This document shows positions 36,140 to 46,849 of a stretch of DNA of 64,000 nucleotides, one piece after another. How positions within the stretch are numbered: the first letter of the stretch is position 1; the number at the start of each line of letters is the position of its first letter. Origin of the DNA: Tolypeutes matacus. Its lineage: Eukaryota > Chordata > Mammalia > Cingulata > Chlamyphoridae. Both the position numbers and the translations under genes were made by a program. The notes below the pieces were generated by a model. That model was not told where the DNA came from. It did not search any database and saw only the letters and a program-made list of their open reading frames with translations. Location: assembly GCA_026826555.1 (NCBI GenBank), contig JAKSZT010054215.1:18955141-19019140 (forward strand), in the 5' to 3' direction.

Positions 36140-37226
36140 TCTGGTGAGCATTCATGCGGGACACAAAAATTTTCATGTTTTTTGCCCACTCAGAAATGTC
36201 TATCCACCTATCTCTTCCTCAGACCTCTTTGTCACCAATTTTCCAATCATGTTCTTTCCAAGTTCCTGAGCATCCAGCCAAGCCATTGGCAAAAGCCCAT
36301 GAGTCAGTTACAAACACAACTCTGGCCATTTCTTCTTCTAAGCAAAATGAACAACCAGGTGCACTACTCAAAGTTCTGCTCACTGAGAGGATTTGCCCCC
36401 ACCACTGTCCTTTAGAGATGTCCCAGAAAGGGGCTGCAGTGCTGCAGCTGTCCCCTTTCAGATGGTACCTGCATATCATGCAAAACCATCTGTAAATCAG
36501 GCCCAACTTTTCTCTTCCTCAGTCGACTGATTATAAGGAGCTCCCCAAGAGGCCATAGCTGTAGGCTGAAAAGAGAAGCTAATGTGGCAGGAGTGCTGAT
36601 CATGGGCATTTGGGCCACTTCCTCATGTAACTAACTTGTGCCTTCAGGACCCGCTTGAGCCCTATCTTTTATATACCACTTCCACTTTATGTGGAGTGCT
36701 GCTATGCATGCCCAACTTTATGGTTTGGTGGGTCAGACAATACCCAGCTCATGATAGGCAACTCAGGTCTCATGGTAACTTGGTGGCCCATGGTTAAGTG
36801 TTCAGTCTCTATTAAAGGCCAGTAGTAGGCCAAAAGCTGTTTCTCAAAAGAGTAGTTATCTGTAGAGGTTTGCAGGGATTTGCTCCAAAATTCTAGTAGT
36901 CTGTGTTGTGATTCTCCTATAGGGTCCTCTCAGAGGATCCTGATGGCATCTCTATTTGCCACTGACACTTCCAGCACCATTGGATCTGCTGAATCATATG
37001 ACCCAAGTGGTAGTGCAGCTTGCACAGCAGCCAGAACCTCTTATTCCAGTCCCCATTTAAAACTAGCAGCCTTTCTGGTCACTCAGTAAATGGGTCAGAG
37101 TAGCACACCCAGATGAGGAATGTGTTGTCTCCAAAATCCAAAGAGACCAACTAATCATTGTGACTCTATTTTGGTTATAGGAGGGGCCAGATACAACAGC
37201 TTCTCCTTCACTTTAGAAGGGATATC
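36140..37226 (-). pseudogene. ERVL RNase H region
   Basis: This lies between RT and integrase. A minus-strand open piece at 36,219-36,506 contains VVFVTDSWAFANGLAG, with the TDS motif codons at 36,300-36,308 in the position of an RNase H catalytic Asp. It continues with a WKEHDWKIGDKEVW-like stretch typical of the domain's later part. The sequence between 36,510 and 37,226 is broken by stops and frameshifts, and short plus-strand frames over it are shadows. Confidence 0.7.
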
Positions 37227-37733
37227 TCAACATGTCCCATACCACTGGACATACAGAAATTTCACCAAGGTGGAAGCCCCCTGTATTTTTCTTGGTTTTA
37301 TCTCCCATCCTCTCTCATGCAAATGCCTTACCAGTAAATCTAAAGTAATTGTTACTTCTTGATCAGTAGGTCCAATCAATATGGTATCAATATAATGGAC
37401 CAGTGTGATGTTTTGTGGGAGGAAGAGACTATCAAGTTCCCTGCAGACAATATTATGACATAGGGCTGGAGAGTTGATATACCCCTGAGGCAGGACAGTG
37501 AAGGTGTACTGCTGGCCTTGCCAGCTGAAAGCAAACTGTTTCTGGTGGTCCTTACTAATGGCAATTGAGGAAAAAGCATTTGCCAGACCAACAGCTGCAT
37601 ACCAGGTACCGGGGGAAGTATTGATTTGCTCAAGCAATGATACCACATCTGGGACAGCAGCTGCAATTGGAGTCACCACCTGGTTAAGTTTACGATAATC
37701 TATTCTCATCCATCTGTTTTCTGCACAAGCCAA
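37227..37733 (-). pseudogene. ERVL reverse transcriptase, inactivated
   Basis: The 168-codon minus frame is the clearest coding relic in the window. In order it shows [11 protein letters not shown], the finger/palm segment [31 protein letters not shown] and [10 protein letters not shown]. These are retroviral RT motifs of the ERVL type. Two of the three catalytic aspartates are gone: the first motif reads AAVGLA where Asp is expected, and the YxDD box reads YIDT (codons 37,383-37,394). The frame links to the upstream protease/RT start through a frameshift near 37,710-37,735. RT would copy the RNA genome into DNA; this copy cannot. Confidence 0.92.
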
Positions 37734-38200
37734 ATAGGAGAGTTAAATGGGGATGTGTTGGAAATCACCACTGCTGAATCTTTCAAATCTTTGATGGTGG
37801 CACTGATCTCTGCAATCCCTCCAGTAATCCAGTATTGCTTTTGATTTACTATTTTGCTAGGTAGGGGAAGTTCAAGTGGCTTCCACTTGGGATTTCCTAC
37901 CATAATATCCCTCACTCCACAAGTCAGTGATCCAGTGTGGGGATTCGGCCAATTACTGAGAATGTCTATTCCAATTATGCATTCTGGAACTGGGAAAATA
38001 ACCACCAAATGGGTCTGGAGAAACACTGGACACACTGTGAGATGGACTTGAGGTAAAACTCCATCAATCATCTAACCTCCATAAGCTGCTACTCTGACTG
38101 GTGGACCACAGGGATGTTTTGGGTTTCCTGGAATGAATGTCACTTCTGAACCAGTGTCTAATAATCCTCAAAATTTCTGCTCATTTCCTTTAACCCAATG
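37706..38200 (-). pseudogene. ERVL protease and RT amino end
   Basis: Retroviral aspartic protease cleaves Gag-Pol. On the minus strand LLDTGSEVTFIPG carries the DTG active site (codons 38,150-38,158). The same frame runs to a TAG at 38,072-38,074 and is then open for 121 codons (37,706-38,071). That part has the late protease motif CIIGIDILSNWP and then passes without a break into the RT start, [17 protein letters not shown]. The stop, and a frameshift at the junction with the next RT frame, inactivate it. Confidence 0.88.
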
Positions 38201-40135
38201 CACATTGACTCTGGTAAAAGGCCTTAGATCTCTTTGGGGAAAGCTGGGAGGAAGATTAACAGTATAAATTTTTGGCAGTGTAACAGGATCCTTTCTCAAG
38301 GGGACCTGACCTCATTCATGGGCCTCTGGGTCTGTAAACTGTCTTAAGTCTGGGAACTGATTAAGGGACCATGATTCTCTGTGTCTGTAATTCAAATTAG
38401 GGTTTTGTTCACTTGACCTAGAACTCTTCTGCTTATACAGATCAAGTAGGAATTTAGTAGACTGCCCACCTATTTCACCTCTAGGTACTCCATGATTTAT
38501 TAGTCAATGCCATAGCTCTATGTGCCTCACACTCTTTTGATTGCTGCTTTGAATCTGCCTTTCATTGTGGTAGCCATGCCTATCTTGTGTTTCGTGATTA
38601 AGTGCTGATACTTGGCTTCTACCACCCATGATCTGATTATCCCCATAATGTTTAAGGATTCTAGTTCCATGACAGCAGTTCCCACAGTAATATCTGGACT
38701 ACAGAGAAGAGCAACCACAGAACTATTCAGAGAAGATGGTATTGGCCTTACAAATTTATTCCTCACAGTCTCGGTTAAAGGTGTGACCTCTGGATATTCC
38801 TAGGGTGGATGAGCAGGTCTTAAATTGTAAATGCATTCTAGCATCCCAATCTCTCTAAGCTTTTGAATTCTCTCTTCTACAGTATACCAGGGTAAATTGG
38901 GCATCTTGACCTCAGACTTTCTATACCATCTTTTGGTCCATGTTTCAGCCAGCCACCCAAACAGTTGGAGCCCTTTCTAACCACTGGAGCTACAGCATTG
39001 GGTCCAGAATTTCTGCTTAGTGGGCCCATAACAATAAACTCAGCCTGATCCACATTTATATTCCTTCCACCACTATCCCGTACCCTTCACATCCATTCCC
39101 ACACATTCCCCTGATTTCTGTGTATATAAATTGGAAAACTCATGCAGTTCTTTTAGAGTATAGTGTACTTCCTCATGGGTCACACTTTGTACTTTGCTGT
39201 TGGGGGCTTGTTGTGATTTTAGTCTAGTAATAGGTGTTAAATAGAAGAGGGGTGGTGGGGTGGGTAAGAAGATTAGAAATGTCTTGCAAACTACTGACCT
39301 CAGAGCATTCCTCTGCATTTTTGTCTGGTGAGACAGGATCCTATCTTTTTAGGTAGGGGTTGGATGGCAGACTCCTCAGAGCAGGGTGAAAGCTGGGCAG
39401 TGCAAGCTGGAGTTTGGCTAGTACCTCCTCAGGGTTGGGAGGACTCCCTGGGGCAAGCTGGAGGCTGGCTGACACAAGTTTGACATTATGTGGTCTCCAC
39501 AGGGAAGACCATTACAGGTTTATCTGACAAAGTCTCAGAAGAATTTATGGTTTCACTCTCCCCACCAATCTCATCATAAACCAATATGTCTCCATCCCAA
39601 TCCTCAGGCTTCCACTCTTTTCCAATCAGTGCCCTCACTTTAACAGCAGAGACCCTGCAAGGTTAAGATTTAGTTTCCATTGTAACGCTGCTGCTTGTAC
39701 AATGAGACTCTGAGTCTGGTTTTCAGAGACCTCAAGTATGCAACTGCACACAACAAGATTTTCTTTCAGAGCACACATAGAAATTTTCACATCATTCATG
39801 CAATGTTTAAATAGCAAATTTGAAGCCTTTAACTCATTCCTTTCTTTTGCAACTGTTTCCAGAGTATTTATGACAGTCAGCCAACATCATTGTACCTTTT
39901 GACTCCACAAAACTCTGTTAAGATATTGAAAACACTCTCACCCAGATCCTTGCCTCTTATAAGCATGGTAGTAGTCAAATCCAGTGGTGATATTCTGTGT
40001 ATCTCCATTGCCAACTCATGCCACGGACAATTAGTGGCAAAAGGAAGTCATTAGCACCCTTGAATCCAATCAGAGCGCCAATTGCGAAAAATGCCAGAAC
40101 CACTTCAGAAATCCCATTTTTAAGATTCTGTTTCT
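38201..40135 (-). pseudogene. ERVL gag region, highly decayed
   Basis: Gag would form the capsid. By position this 1.9 kb between PBS and protease must hold gag. The only piece with a plausible capsid-like reading is the minus frame 39,073-39,318, which contains YTLKELHEFSNLYTQKSGE. No zinc knuckle is visible. Other short frames here (38,527-38,766; 39,635-39,817; 39,975-40,157) fit fragments of the same polyprotein but cannot be placed by motif. Confidence 0.6.
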
Positions 40136-40139
40136 CAGT

Positions 40140-40158
40140 AACCTCTCCTGGTATCAAG
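40140..40158 (-). other. Primer-binding site, tRNA-Leu-like
   Basis: One or two bases past the 5' LTR end the minus strand reads TTGATACCAGGAGAGG. It resembles the complement of a tRNA-Leu 3' end (TGGTGCCAGGAG type) with two or three changes. ERVL elements are named for a Leu primer. Confidence 0.65.
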
Positions 40159-40159
40159 C

Positions 40160-40598
40160 TGTATTAGTCAGGTTCTCTAGAGAAATAGAACCAACAGGAG
40201 ATATCTGTAAATAGTACAAGATTTTATAAAATTCTCTCATGCAACCATGGGGATGCACAAGTCCAAATTCTACAGGGCAGGCTGCAAACCAGGGACTCTG
40301 ATGAAGGTCCTTGGTGAATTCCCAGGAAACATTGGCTGACGAAGTAGAGCTGGGAATTCTCTCTTAATGCTGTAATTGCTTCCCCTTTTAAGGCCTTCAA
40401 CTGGTTGGATAAAACATCACTCATTGCTGACAGCAATCTCCTTGGTAGATTGTAGATGTAATCAGTCATCTATATGATCAACTCACTGATGATTAAAGTC
40501 CATGAAATGTCCTTGTATTAAAATTAGCCCAGTTCTTGCTTGACCACACAACTGGGCACATTACCTTGCAGAGTTGACACATTAGCCTAACCATCACA
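40160..40598 (-). repeat. ERVL provirus 5' LTR
   Basis: Same boundaries as the 3' LTR (TGTGATGGTTAGGC ... CTAATACA), about 90% identical to it by eye. Contains an 81-codon minus frame (40,224-40,469) that parallels the frame in the other LTR and is not a gene. Confidence 0.93.
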
Positions 40599-40852
40599 CT
40601 CTTTGAAATAGATTTTTAGGCAAAGTGAGTCTCTTGGGTTTCTATCATATCATCTGCAAAAAGAATCATTTTGTTTCTTTCAGGTTTTTATGCTTCTAAT
40701 TTCTTTTTCTTTAATAATTGTGTTGGCTATTATCTCCCATGCAATATTAAATGATATTGATGATATAAGCCATTGTTTACTTTTTCTTGACTTGAATGAG
40801 ACTGTTTTCCAATTTTCTCAGCATGGTGTTGCTTTTGGATTGGGCTGGGATA

Positions 40853-40881
40853 TGTGTGTGTGTGTGTGTGTATGTGTGTTC
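40853..40881. repeat. (TG)n microsatellite
   Basis: About fourteen TG units with one TA interruption. Confidence 0.95.
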
Positions 40882-40900
40882 CAGAAGTAATCATACATTC

Positions 40901-41041
40901 CTAGAAAAGAAAAGTGACAGGGGTGAAGAGAGAGGGAAAGGAGGGAAGGAAGAAAGGAAACAAGGGAGGGAAGAAGGGAGGGAGAGAGGGAAGGAAGGAG
41001 GAAGGAAGGTAAAGGAAAAATGAAGGAAAAAGAAAAGAACA
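40901..41041. repeat. (GGAA)n-rich polypurine tract
   Basis: About 140 bases almost purely A and G, built of GGAA, GGGA and GAAA units. Open frames on both strands here are low-complexity artefacts. Confidence 0.95.
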
Positions 41042-41559
41042 GATATAGCTTTTACATTTAAAGATTTGCCTCTCAAATTTGAAATACATTATTTTGCTTA
41101 CACTTGTTGAAACATGCCACTGCTATGGGATGGCTCTATAAATTTTTTATTCATTTTACCAAGTTCTACAAAATTACCAGTAGATATTTTGATTGGAAAT
41201 GCTTTTGATTAGAACTTACAGATATATAAGGAACATTGATATTTTAAGATATTTCCTTTCTCTCCAAGGACATGGTTAATGTTACCATTTATTTATATTA
41301 TCTTTAAGGTCTTTCAACATAATATTATAATTTTAATTATATAGCATTATAATTACTTTTTTCTGAATGAAGTCTTACACAATTTTTAAATTTTTTGATA
41401 TTGCAAATATTAACTACTACCATTCCTGAAAGATTGTTTTTTCTGTATTAAAATGCAACTTATTCCCTACAATATAACAGTAGTGAAAATTTTACAAAAT
41501 ATAAATCAGAGACTGTCACTTGACTGCTTAAAACTCTATGCCTGCTTAAAATTCTATGG

Positions 41560-41865
41560 TGACATATAGTAATATATTCATAATCTTCCAATAAGGGTAA
41601 AACAGGAAAAATACAACCAAAGCAAACTATGGACAGTAGTGTATAGCAATATATAAATAATTTTCCAGCAAGGGTAAAACAGGAAATATACTAAGTGAAA
41701 GAAACTAGACATAAGGTACTACCTATTGTTTGACTCAATCCACACGAAATATATCTAAAAATAAATTAGACAGAAACAGAATAGCAACAATGTATGGCAG
41801 AGAATGGATAGGGTGATTGATAAGTGATTATTAAGATGCAGAGTTTTTTATTTGTCTGTTTTTTG

Positions 41866-41901
<36 letters not shown>

Positions 41902-42070
41902 GGAATAATGAGAATACTCTAATAATGAATGAAGAGATAATGCACAACTATGTGATTCTACCAAATACCTTTGATGGTACACTTTGGATGGAATGTATGA
42001 TTTATGAATATGTATCAATAATATTGATTTTTTTTTTAAATAAAGGGCACAAATCTAACTGAAAAAAAAA
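41560..42070 (+). repeat. L1 3' UTR remnant, sense
   Basis: 'agtgaaagaaactagacataaggtactacctattgtttgactcaatccac' and the following text match the style of an L1 3' UTR, ending near 'aataaagggc' and an A-run at 42,062-42,070. It contains an (ATT)n microsatellite at 41,868-41,901. Confidence 0.6.
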
Positions 42071-42079
42071 CCTCTATGG

Positions 42080-42600
42080 TGACTTATCACTGCATTAAGA
42101 ACAACATTCAAATTCCTTATGTCAATACACAAAACTCTCCATGATCTAGCCTTTCCTACACTTTAACCAATTCATTTTTTTCTTCTGGGGATACTCCACA
42201 TGGTTCCAGTCTCAAGAAGGTTATACATGCTCTTTCTTCTATCTGGAATCCTTTTTCCTCACATGGCTAATCACTTTTCATCATTTAAGATTTTATCCAA
42301 AGAACACCTCATTAATTTTTTTCCATCACCCCCCTTAATTAAGTAGCACAATCTCATCCCCATTACTTGCTTTCTGATTATTCCATTTTATATTTTCTGT
42401 TTAATATTTATCGCTATCAGAATCACGGCTATTCATTTTTCTACTTTTTTATTTGCTCCTTCCCTCTAATCAGTTTAAGCCACTACAAGGGCAGAGGCTT
42501 TGTACTCCGGCTTCCCACATGGTCACATATGCTGGGAAGTGTCTGGCACATAGTAGGTTTGCAACACATATTAAGTGAAAGAATGGACAGCCTGTTTCCC
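42080..42600 (+). repeat. L2 LINE 3' region
   Basis: The phrase order is that of L2: 'aaaactctccatgatctagcctttcctacac', 'ttctatctggaatcctttttcctcac', 'aagattttatccaaagaacacctc', 'gtttaagccactacaagggcagaggctttgt' and 'gtctggcacatagtaggtttgcaaca'. The 100-codon plus frame at 42,367-42,669 is translation of L2. Confidence 0.85.
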
Positions 42601-42959
42601 TCCAACAATCATCTTCAGACTCTTGCTACTGCTATTTGTACAAACCAGTTTGGTGGATTTTCTACTTGAAATTATTTGACTGCCAGAGAAAATAAATGAA
42701 GTAATAATCATAATTTTTCCCATTGAGTACCAAAACCAGGGGTCAGAAGAGTGGGATCCCTTCTGCTGCTCAGCTCCCTCCCCACCTCCCTCCCAGGCTC
42801 ATCTTAAGCTGTGCCGATGTGACTGACAGGACAATCATCTGTGACTTCTAAAGTGAAAAGACTAAAGTAGAACACATACTCAAAAACAGCTGAGCAAAAG
42901 GTACAATTCACTATCTGGAGTTTTAGCTCTTTACAGTTAGAAATAACCCTAATTTAAAA

Positions 42960-43150
42960 AATGGTCTGAAACAGTGGTTTCCATACCTGGCTGATGATAT
43001 GGGTCACCTGGGTTGTTTTTACAAACACAACCATTTGAACCCCAGCCCACTTCTTCTAAATCAGAACTTCCAAACCTCATTAAAAACAACCAACTAACCA
43101 ACACCAGCAAAACTCTAGTGGGATTTGGATACACTTCGATGCTATAGAAG
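42960..43150 (+). repeat. MER5-like hAT fragment
   Basis: 'acagtggtttccatacctggctgatgatatgggtcacctggg' followed by 'aaccccagcccacttcttctaaatcagaacttcc' resembles a MER5-type non-autonomous hAT element with mutations and an insertion near its end. Confidence 0.55.
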
Positions 43151-43329
43151 AAACAGGCAATTGACCATGAGTGGGAGAAGTTCTTTGAGATCAGTGGGAA
43201 ATGCTGCAGTTACCATAAATAATAGTCTATGTATTTTAAATTTGATTGAATTATTAAATTCTTGGTTAAACAGTAAGTTAGACTCTAACTTTACTTAATA
43301 CTTTACATTGATGAAAAAGTTCTGTGGAT

Positions 43330-45757
43330 TCTGTATAACTCTCACAGACAAGAATAAGCCTTTAGGAGGTGACATCATCAACATGTCAACATAAGACATC
43401 CCCTGGAAAAGTCTTCCCTCAGAATTAACTAATAAAAGGACAAATTCCACTTTATTAGAACTCTGGAAGACGACAGAGAAGGAGAAGGACTCCACAAAAG
43501 CTGAATCGAAGAAAAAGAGGAATAATCACCAAGATCAGGTAGGAAATTTTCCTCCTGGAGCTGCCAGTCTGGACCCCTATCCCTCACCAGGTCCCACACA
43601 ACTTCAGAGTTGGGCAGACGGAGCCCAGTTCCCTCCTGCCACAGATTCAGACGTTAGAGCTACTCACGGCAGTGAACTCACACATATCCAGGCACAGACA
43701 CCCAAGTCTGCAAAGGCTGAGGGTGAAGCACAAGCTACTAAACACTAGTAATGAGCAATCTGAGGAGGAAATCAAGGAAAGAAATGCATTCACAATAGCA
43801 ACTAAAAGAATAAAATATCTTGAAATAAACCTAACCGAAGATGGAAAGAGATTATACACAGAAATCTACAAAACATTGATAAAGAAATGAAGGAAGACCT
43901 AAATAAATGGGAAAATATTTGTGTTCATGCATTAGAAGACTAAATATCATTAAGCTGTAAATACTACACAATACAATTTACAGATTCAATGCAGTTCTGA
44001 TCAAAATTCCAACAATCTTCTTTGCAGAAATGGAAAAGCCAATCATCAAATGTATATGGAAGAATAAAGGGCTCTGAATAGCTAAAGCCATCTTGAAAAA
44101 GAAAATGACGTTGGAGGACAGTAATCAAAACAGCATGGTGCTGGCATAAGGATAGACATATAGACCAATGGAATTGAATTGAGAGCTCAGAAATCAACCC
44201 TTACATTTATGGCCAACTGATTTTTTACAAGGTGCAAATACTACTCAGTTGGAAAAGAGTAGTCTCTTCACCAAGTGGTGATGGGAAAATGGGTTCTCCA
44301 TTTTCAAAAATAAGGAGGACCCCTACCTCAAACTATATACAAAAATCAACTCAAAATGGATCGAAGACTCAAATATAAGATCTAGAACTATTAAATTCCT
44401 GAAAGAAAACATAGGGAAGCATCTTCAGGACCTTGTGTTAGGCAATAGTTTCTTAGACTTTACACTCAAAGCATAAGCAACAAAAGAAAAAATAGGTAAA
44501 TGTGACCTCATCAAAATTAAAAACTTTTGTTCCTCAAAGGACTTTATCATGAAAATAAAAAGACAACCTACGAAATCGCAGAAAATATTTGGAAACCACA
44601 TATCTGATAAAGGATTAATATCCTGAATATATAAAGAAATCCTTCAACTTAACAACAAAAAGACAACCCAATTTAAAGATGGGCAAAAGACCTGAACAGA
44701 CATCTCTCCAAAGAAGATATCCAAATGTCCAGAAAGCACATGAAAAGATGCTCAACACCATTAGCCATCAGGGAAATGCAAATCAAAACCATGAGATACA
44801 ATTTCACATCGATTAGAATGGCTGCTATTAAAAAAAAACAACAACCAGGAAGTAACAAATGTTGGAGAGGATGTGGAGAAATAGGAACACTCATTCATTG
44901 CTGGTGGCAATATAAAATGGTGCAGCCACTGTGCAATATAGTTTGGTAGTAACTCAGAAAGCTAAATATAGAACTACCATATGACCTTGCAATCACACTA
45001 CTGGGTATATATCCAAAAGAATTGAAAGAAGTGACTTGAACATAAAGTTGCACACTAATGTTCACATTGGCATTATTCTCAATTACCAAAAGATGGAGGC
45101 AACCTAAGTGTCCATAAAGGATGGATAAATAAAATGTGATATGTATGTATGTATGTTCACATACAATGGAATATCATTCAACCATATAAAAGAATGAAGT
45201 CCTGATACAAGTGACAACAAAGATGAACCTTGAAGGCATCATGTTGAGTGAAATAAGCCAGACACAAAAGGACAAATATTGTGTGATTTCATTGATTGAA
45301 ACAATTAGAATAAGCAAACTCATAGAGTCAGAATCTAGAATATGGGTTATCAGGGAATGGGATAGGGATAGGGAATGGGGAGTTAAGGTTAAAACTGCAC
45401 AGAGTTCCTATGTGGATGATGGAAATATTTTGGTAACGTATGCACATACACTGTGAAGACAATTAACAGCACTGAAATATATAACTGATTATGATTAAAG
45501 GGGAAATGTTAGATTTTCTATATGGTAACAGAATAAAAATTATTCTAAAAATCCATGATACTACATGATACAGTGAGCCCTAAGTTAAACCATAGACTTT
45601 AATTAATAGTACATTTGTAAAAGTGTGCTATCATCAATTGTAACAAGTGTTCCACACAAAATGCAAGGTGTTGGTGATGTGATGTATGGGAATCCTGTGT
45701 TTTATGCATGATTTTTCTGAAAACCCACAGCTTCTCTAATAAAGAAAAAAAAAAGAA
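43330..45757 (+). mobile_element. L1 with internal deletion: 5' region joined to ORF2 3' part
   Basis: 43,340-43,735 is moderately GC-rich and reads like an L1 5' UTR ('ctggagctgccagtctggacccc', 'ttgggcagacggagcccag', 'cagcagtgaactcacacatatcc'-like). At about 43,735-43,750 it jumps into ORF2 text ('gagcaatctgaggaggaaatcaagg'). It then runs in order through 'caaaattccaacaatcttctttgcagaaatggaaaag', 'agacatatagaccaatgg' and a Cys motif frame [16 protein letters not shown] (frame 44,725-44,949), to a 3' UTR and A-rich tail at 45,740-45,757. All frames are broken. Assigning the first part to the 5' UTR is an inference. Confidence 0.75.
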
Positions 45758-46212
45758 TAGTAGGACATGCCAGTATCTCAACTCCATCCCCATTTCACCC
45801 CCTCAGCATTCATACTTGTGAAGAAGCTGGTGTTTCCTGGCATGATGGGGTCTGATGACTGATCTCGCACCTTTATGATGTTGCAAGCTGGCTGCGACTC
45901 CCTTAATCAGTGTTCATGTTTAAGGAGGCAGGAGTCCCTGTCCTGGAGTGAGGATGGGCTGACCAGGATTGACTGCCATAAGACCCGGGATGGGCATCCA
46001 AGTTTCTGCTGTTGCATGTCTCATGATACATGGATGACAAGTAAGCACATGAAAAATGCTCATTATTCATTAAGGAAATACAACTTAAAACCACAATGAG
46101 ATACTACCACATTCCTACTAGAGTGTTTAAAATAAAAAAACGATTGATAATATCAAAATATTCATCAACAGGTTAATGGATAAATTGTGGTATATCCACA
46201 TAGTGGAACACT

Positions 46213-46318
46213 CAGAAAAAAACAAAAACAAAACCAGGGGAGTGGAGGTAGCTCAGTAGTTGAGCGCCTGCTTCCCATGTATAGGAGGTCCTGAGTTCAA
46301 TTCCCGATACCTCCTGTC
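46213..46318 (+). mobile_element. DAS-type SINE, single head
   Basis: 'ggggagtggaggtagctcagtagttgagcgcctgcttccc' then 'aggaggtcctgagttcaattcccgatacctcctg' is a tRNA-like head with A box and B box. There is no clear A-rich tail, and the sequence passes directly into the CpG-rich segment that follows. Confidence 0.85.
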
Positions 46319-46319
46319 A

Positions 46320-46790
46320 TATATTACGGGCTTGTCAGCGTTTTCTCCACAAAACGCTTCTGGTCCCGGAGGCTGGGAACTGCACCATGTGAGAGCGAGG
46401 TTTCTGAGGCCTCTCAGTGGAGACCTCCAGCACTGGCACAGGGCTGCCGATTCCCCAGTTGCTAGGCTAAGTTGCTAAGGCACCATCCATCTCGCAGGAA
46501 GAGGCAGCGGGGTGCTCCCTTTTGGCGTCGTAGCGAATGCGCTCCATGCCCAGCGCATTTGTTCTGGGAGGAAACATTCACTTCCATAAACTGGATTTTG
46601 ACCCAGACATTTCTCATCAATTTTTCTATCCCTTTTCTCCAAGAGTCACGTGAGTGCTCATCTTTGTCATCAGCAGTCTCTTCGCTCCCTGAATCTTTTT
46701 TGACACAACCACAAAATCAAATTTTGGAAATAACCTTAAGAATAAGAAAAAAAGAGAAGAATAAGCCTTTATTCTACAACCTAGTAAAAT
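46320..46790 (+). other. CpG-rich segment of unknown origin, possible retrocopy 5' end
   Basis: The first 240 bases carry about fifteen CpG sites, in a window where CpG is otherwise rare. An ATG in good context (gcgctccATGc, 46,546) opens 35 codons starting MPSAFVLGGNIHFHKLDFDP before a TGA at 46,651-46,653. In another frame 145 codons are open from 46,472 to 46,909, including LPESFLTQPQNQILE. This could be the 5' UTR and first codons of a processed gene copy with a frameshift, a decayed CpG-island promoter, or an unknown repeat. I recognise no protein family. Confidence 0.4.
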
Positions 46791-46849
46791 GGATCGTATT
46801 ACTTAACCTGGCCTGCTTGCTCTGGAACCAGAATCTTTTATTGTTTAAT

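Larger units (their letters stand above)
34050..40598 (-). mobile_element. Full-length ERVL-type (class III) provirus, defective
   Basis: This is a 6,549-bp element with LTRs of 439 bp (5', 40,160-40,598) and 441 bp (3', 34,050-34,490) in the same minus orientation. It is flanked by the identical 5-bp duplication CTCTT (34,045-34,049 and 40,599-40,603). Between the LTRs, in retroviral order on the minus strand, lie a tRNA-Leu-like primer-binding site, a gag-like stretch, protease with DTG, RT, RNase H, integrase with DD35E, a dUTPase-like segment and a polypurine tract. No env is seen, as is usual for ERVL. Stops and frameshifts break every gene. By eye the two LTRs differ at roughly 45 of 440 positions (about 90% identical), so the insertion is old but probably lineage-specific. 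It interrupts an older antisense L1. Confidence 0.93.
32175..41450 (-). repeat. Antisense L1 interrupted by a solo LTR and an ERVL provirus
   Basis: Reversed L1 3' UTR and ORF2 text runs 32,175-32,615 ('gtcatataaaaggaatcatacagaaagttgccctttg', 'ctccatttatccatttact'). It continues at 33,214-34,049 ('ggctgagtcacacggtaa', 'aactgccaaactgttttctaaagt') and resumes at 40,604-41,450 ('catctgcaaaaagaatcattttg', 'gctattatctcccatgcaata', 'ctccaaggacatgg'). The pieces keep one orientation and L1 order. The solo LTR and the provirus therefore interrupted one older L1. Nothing in it is open. Confidence 0.7.

Noticed and set aside
35829..36176. 115-codon minus frame as an independent protein
   Set aside because: It overlaps the integrase zinc-finger region in a shifted frame. 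The retroviral reading (CPIC, then the DD35E core) is in the neighbouring frame.
40901..41076. Glu/Lys/Gly-rich and Pro/Ser/Phe-rich frames
   Set aside because: Translations of the GGAA-rich purine tract on either strand.
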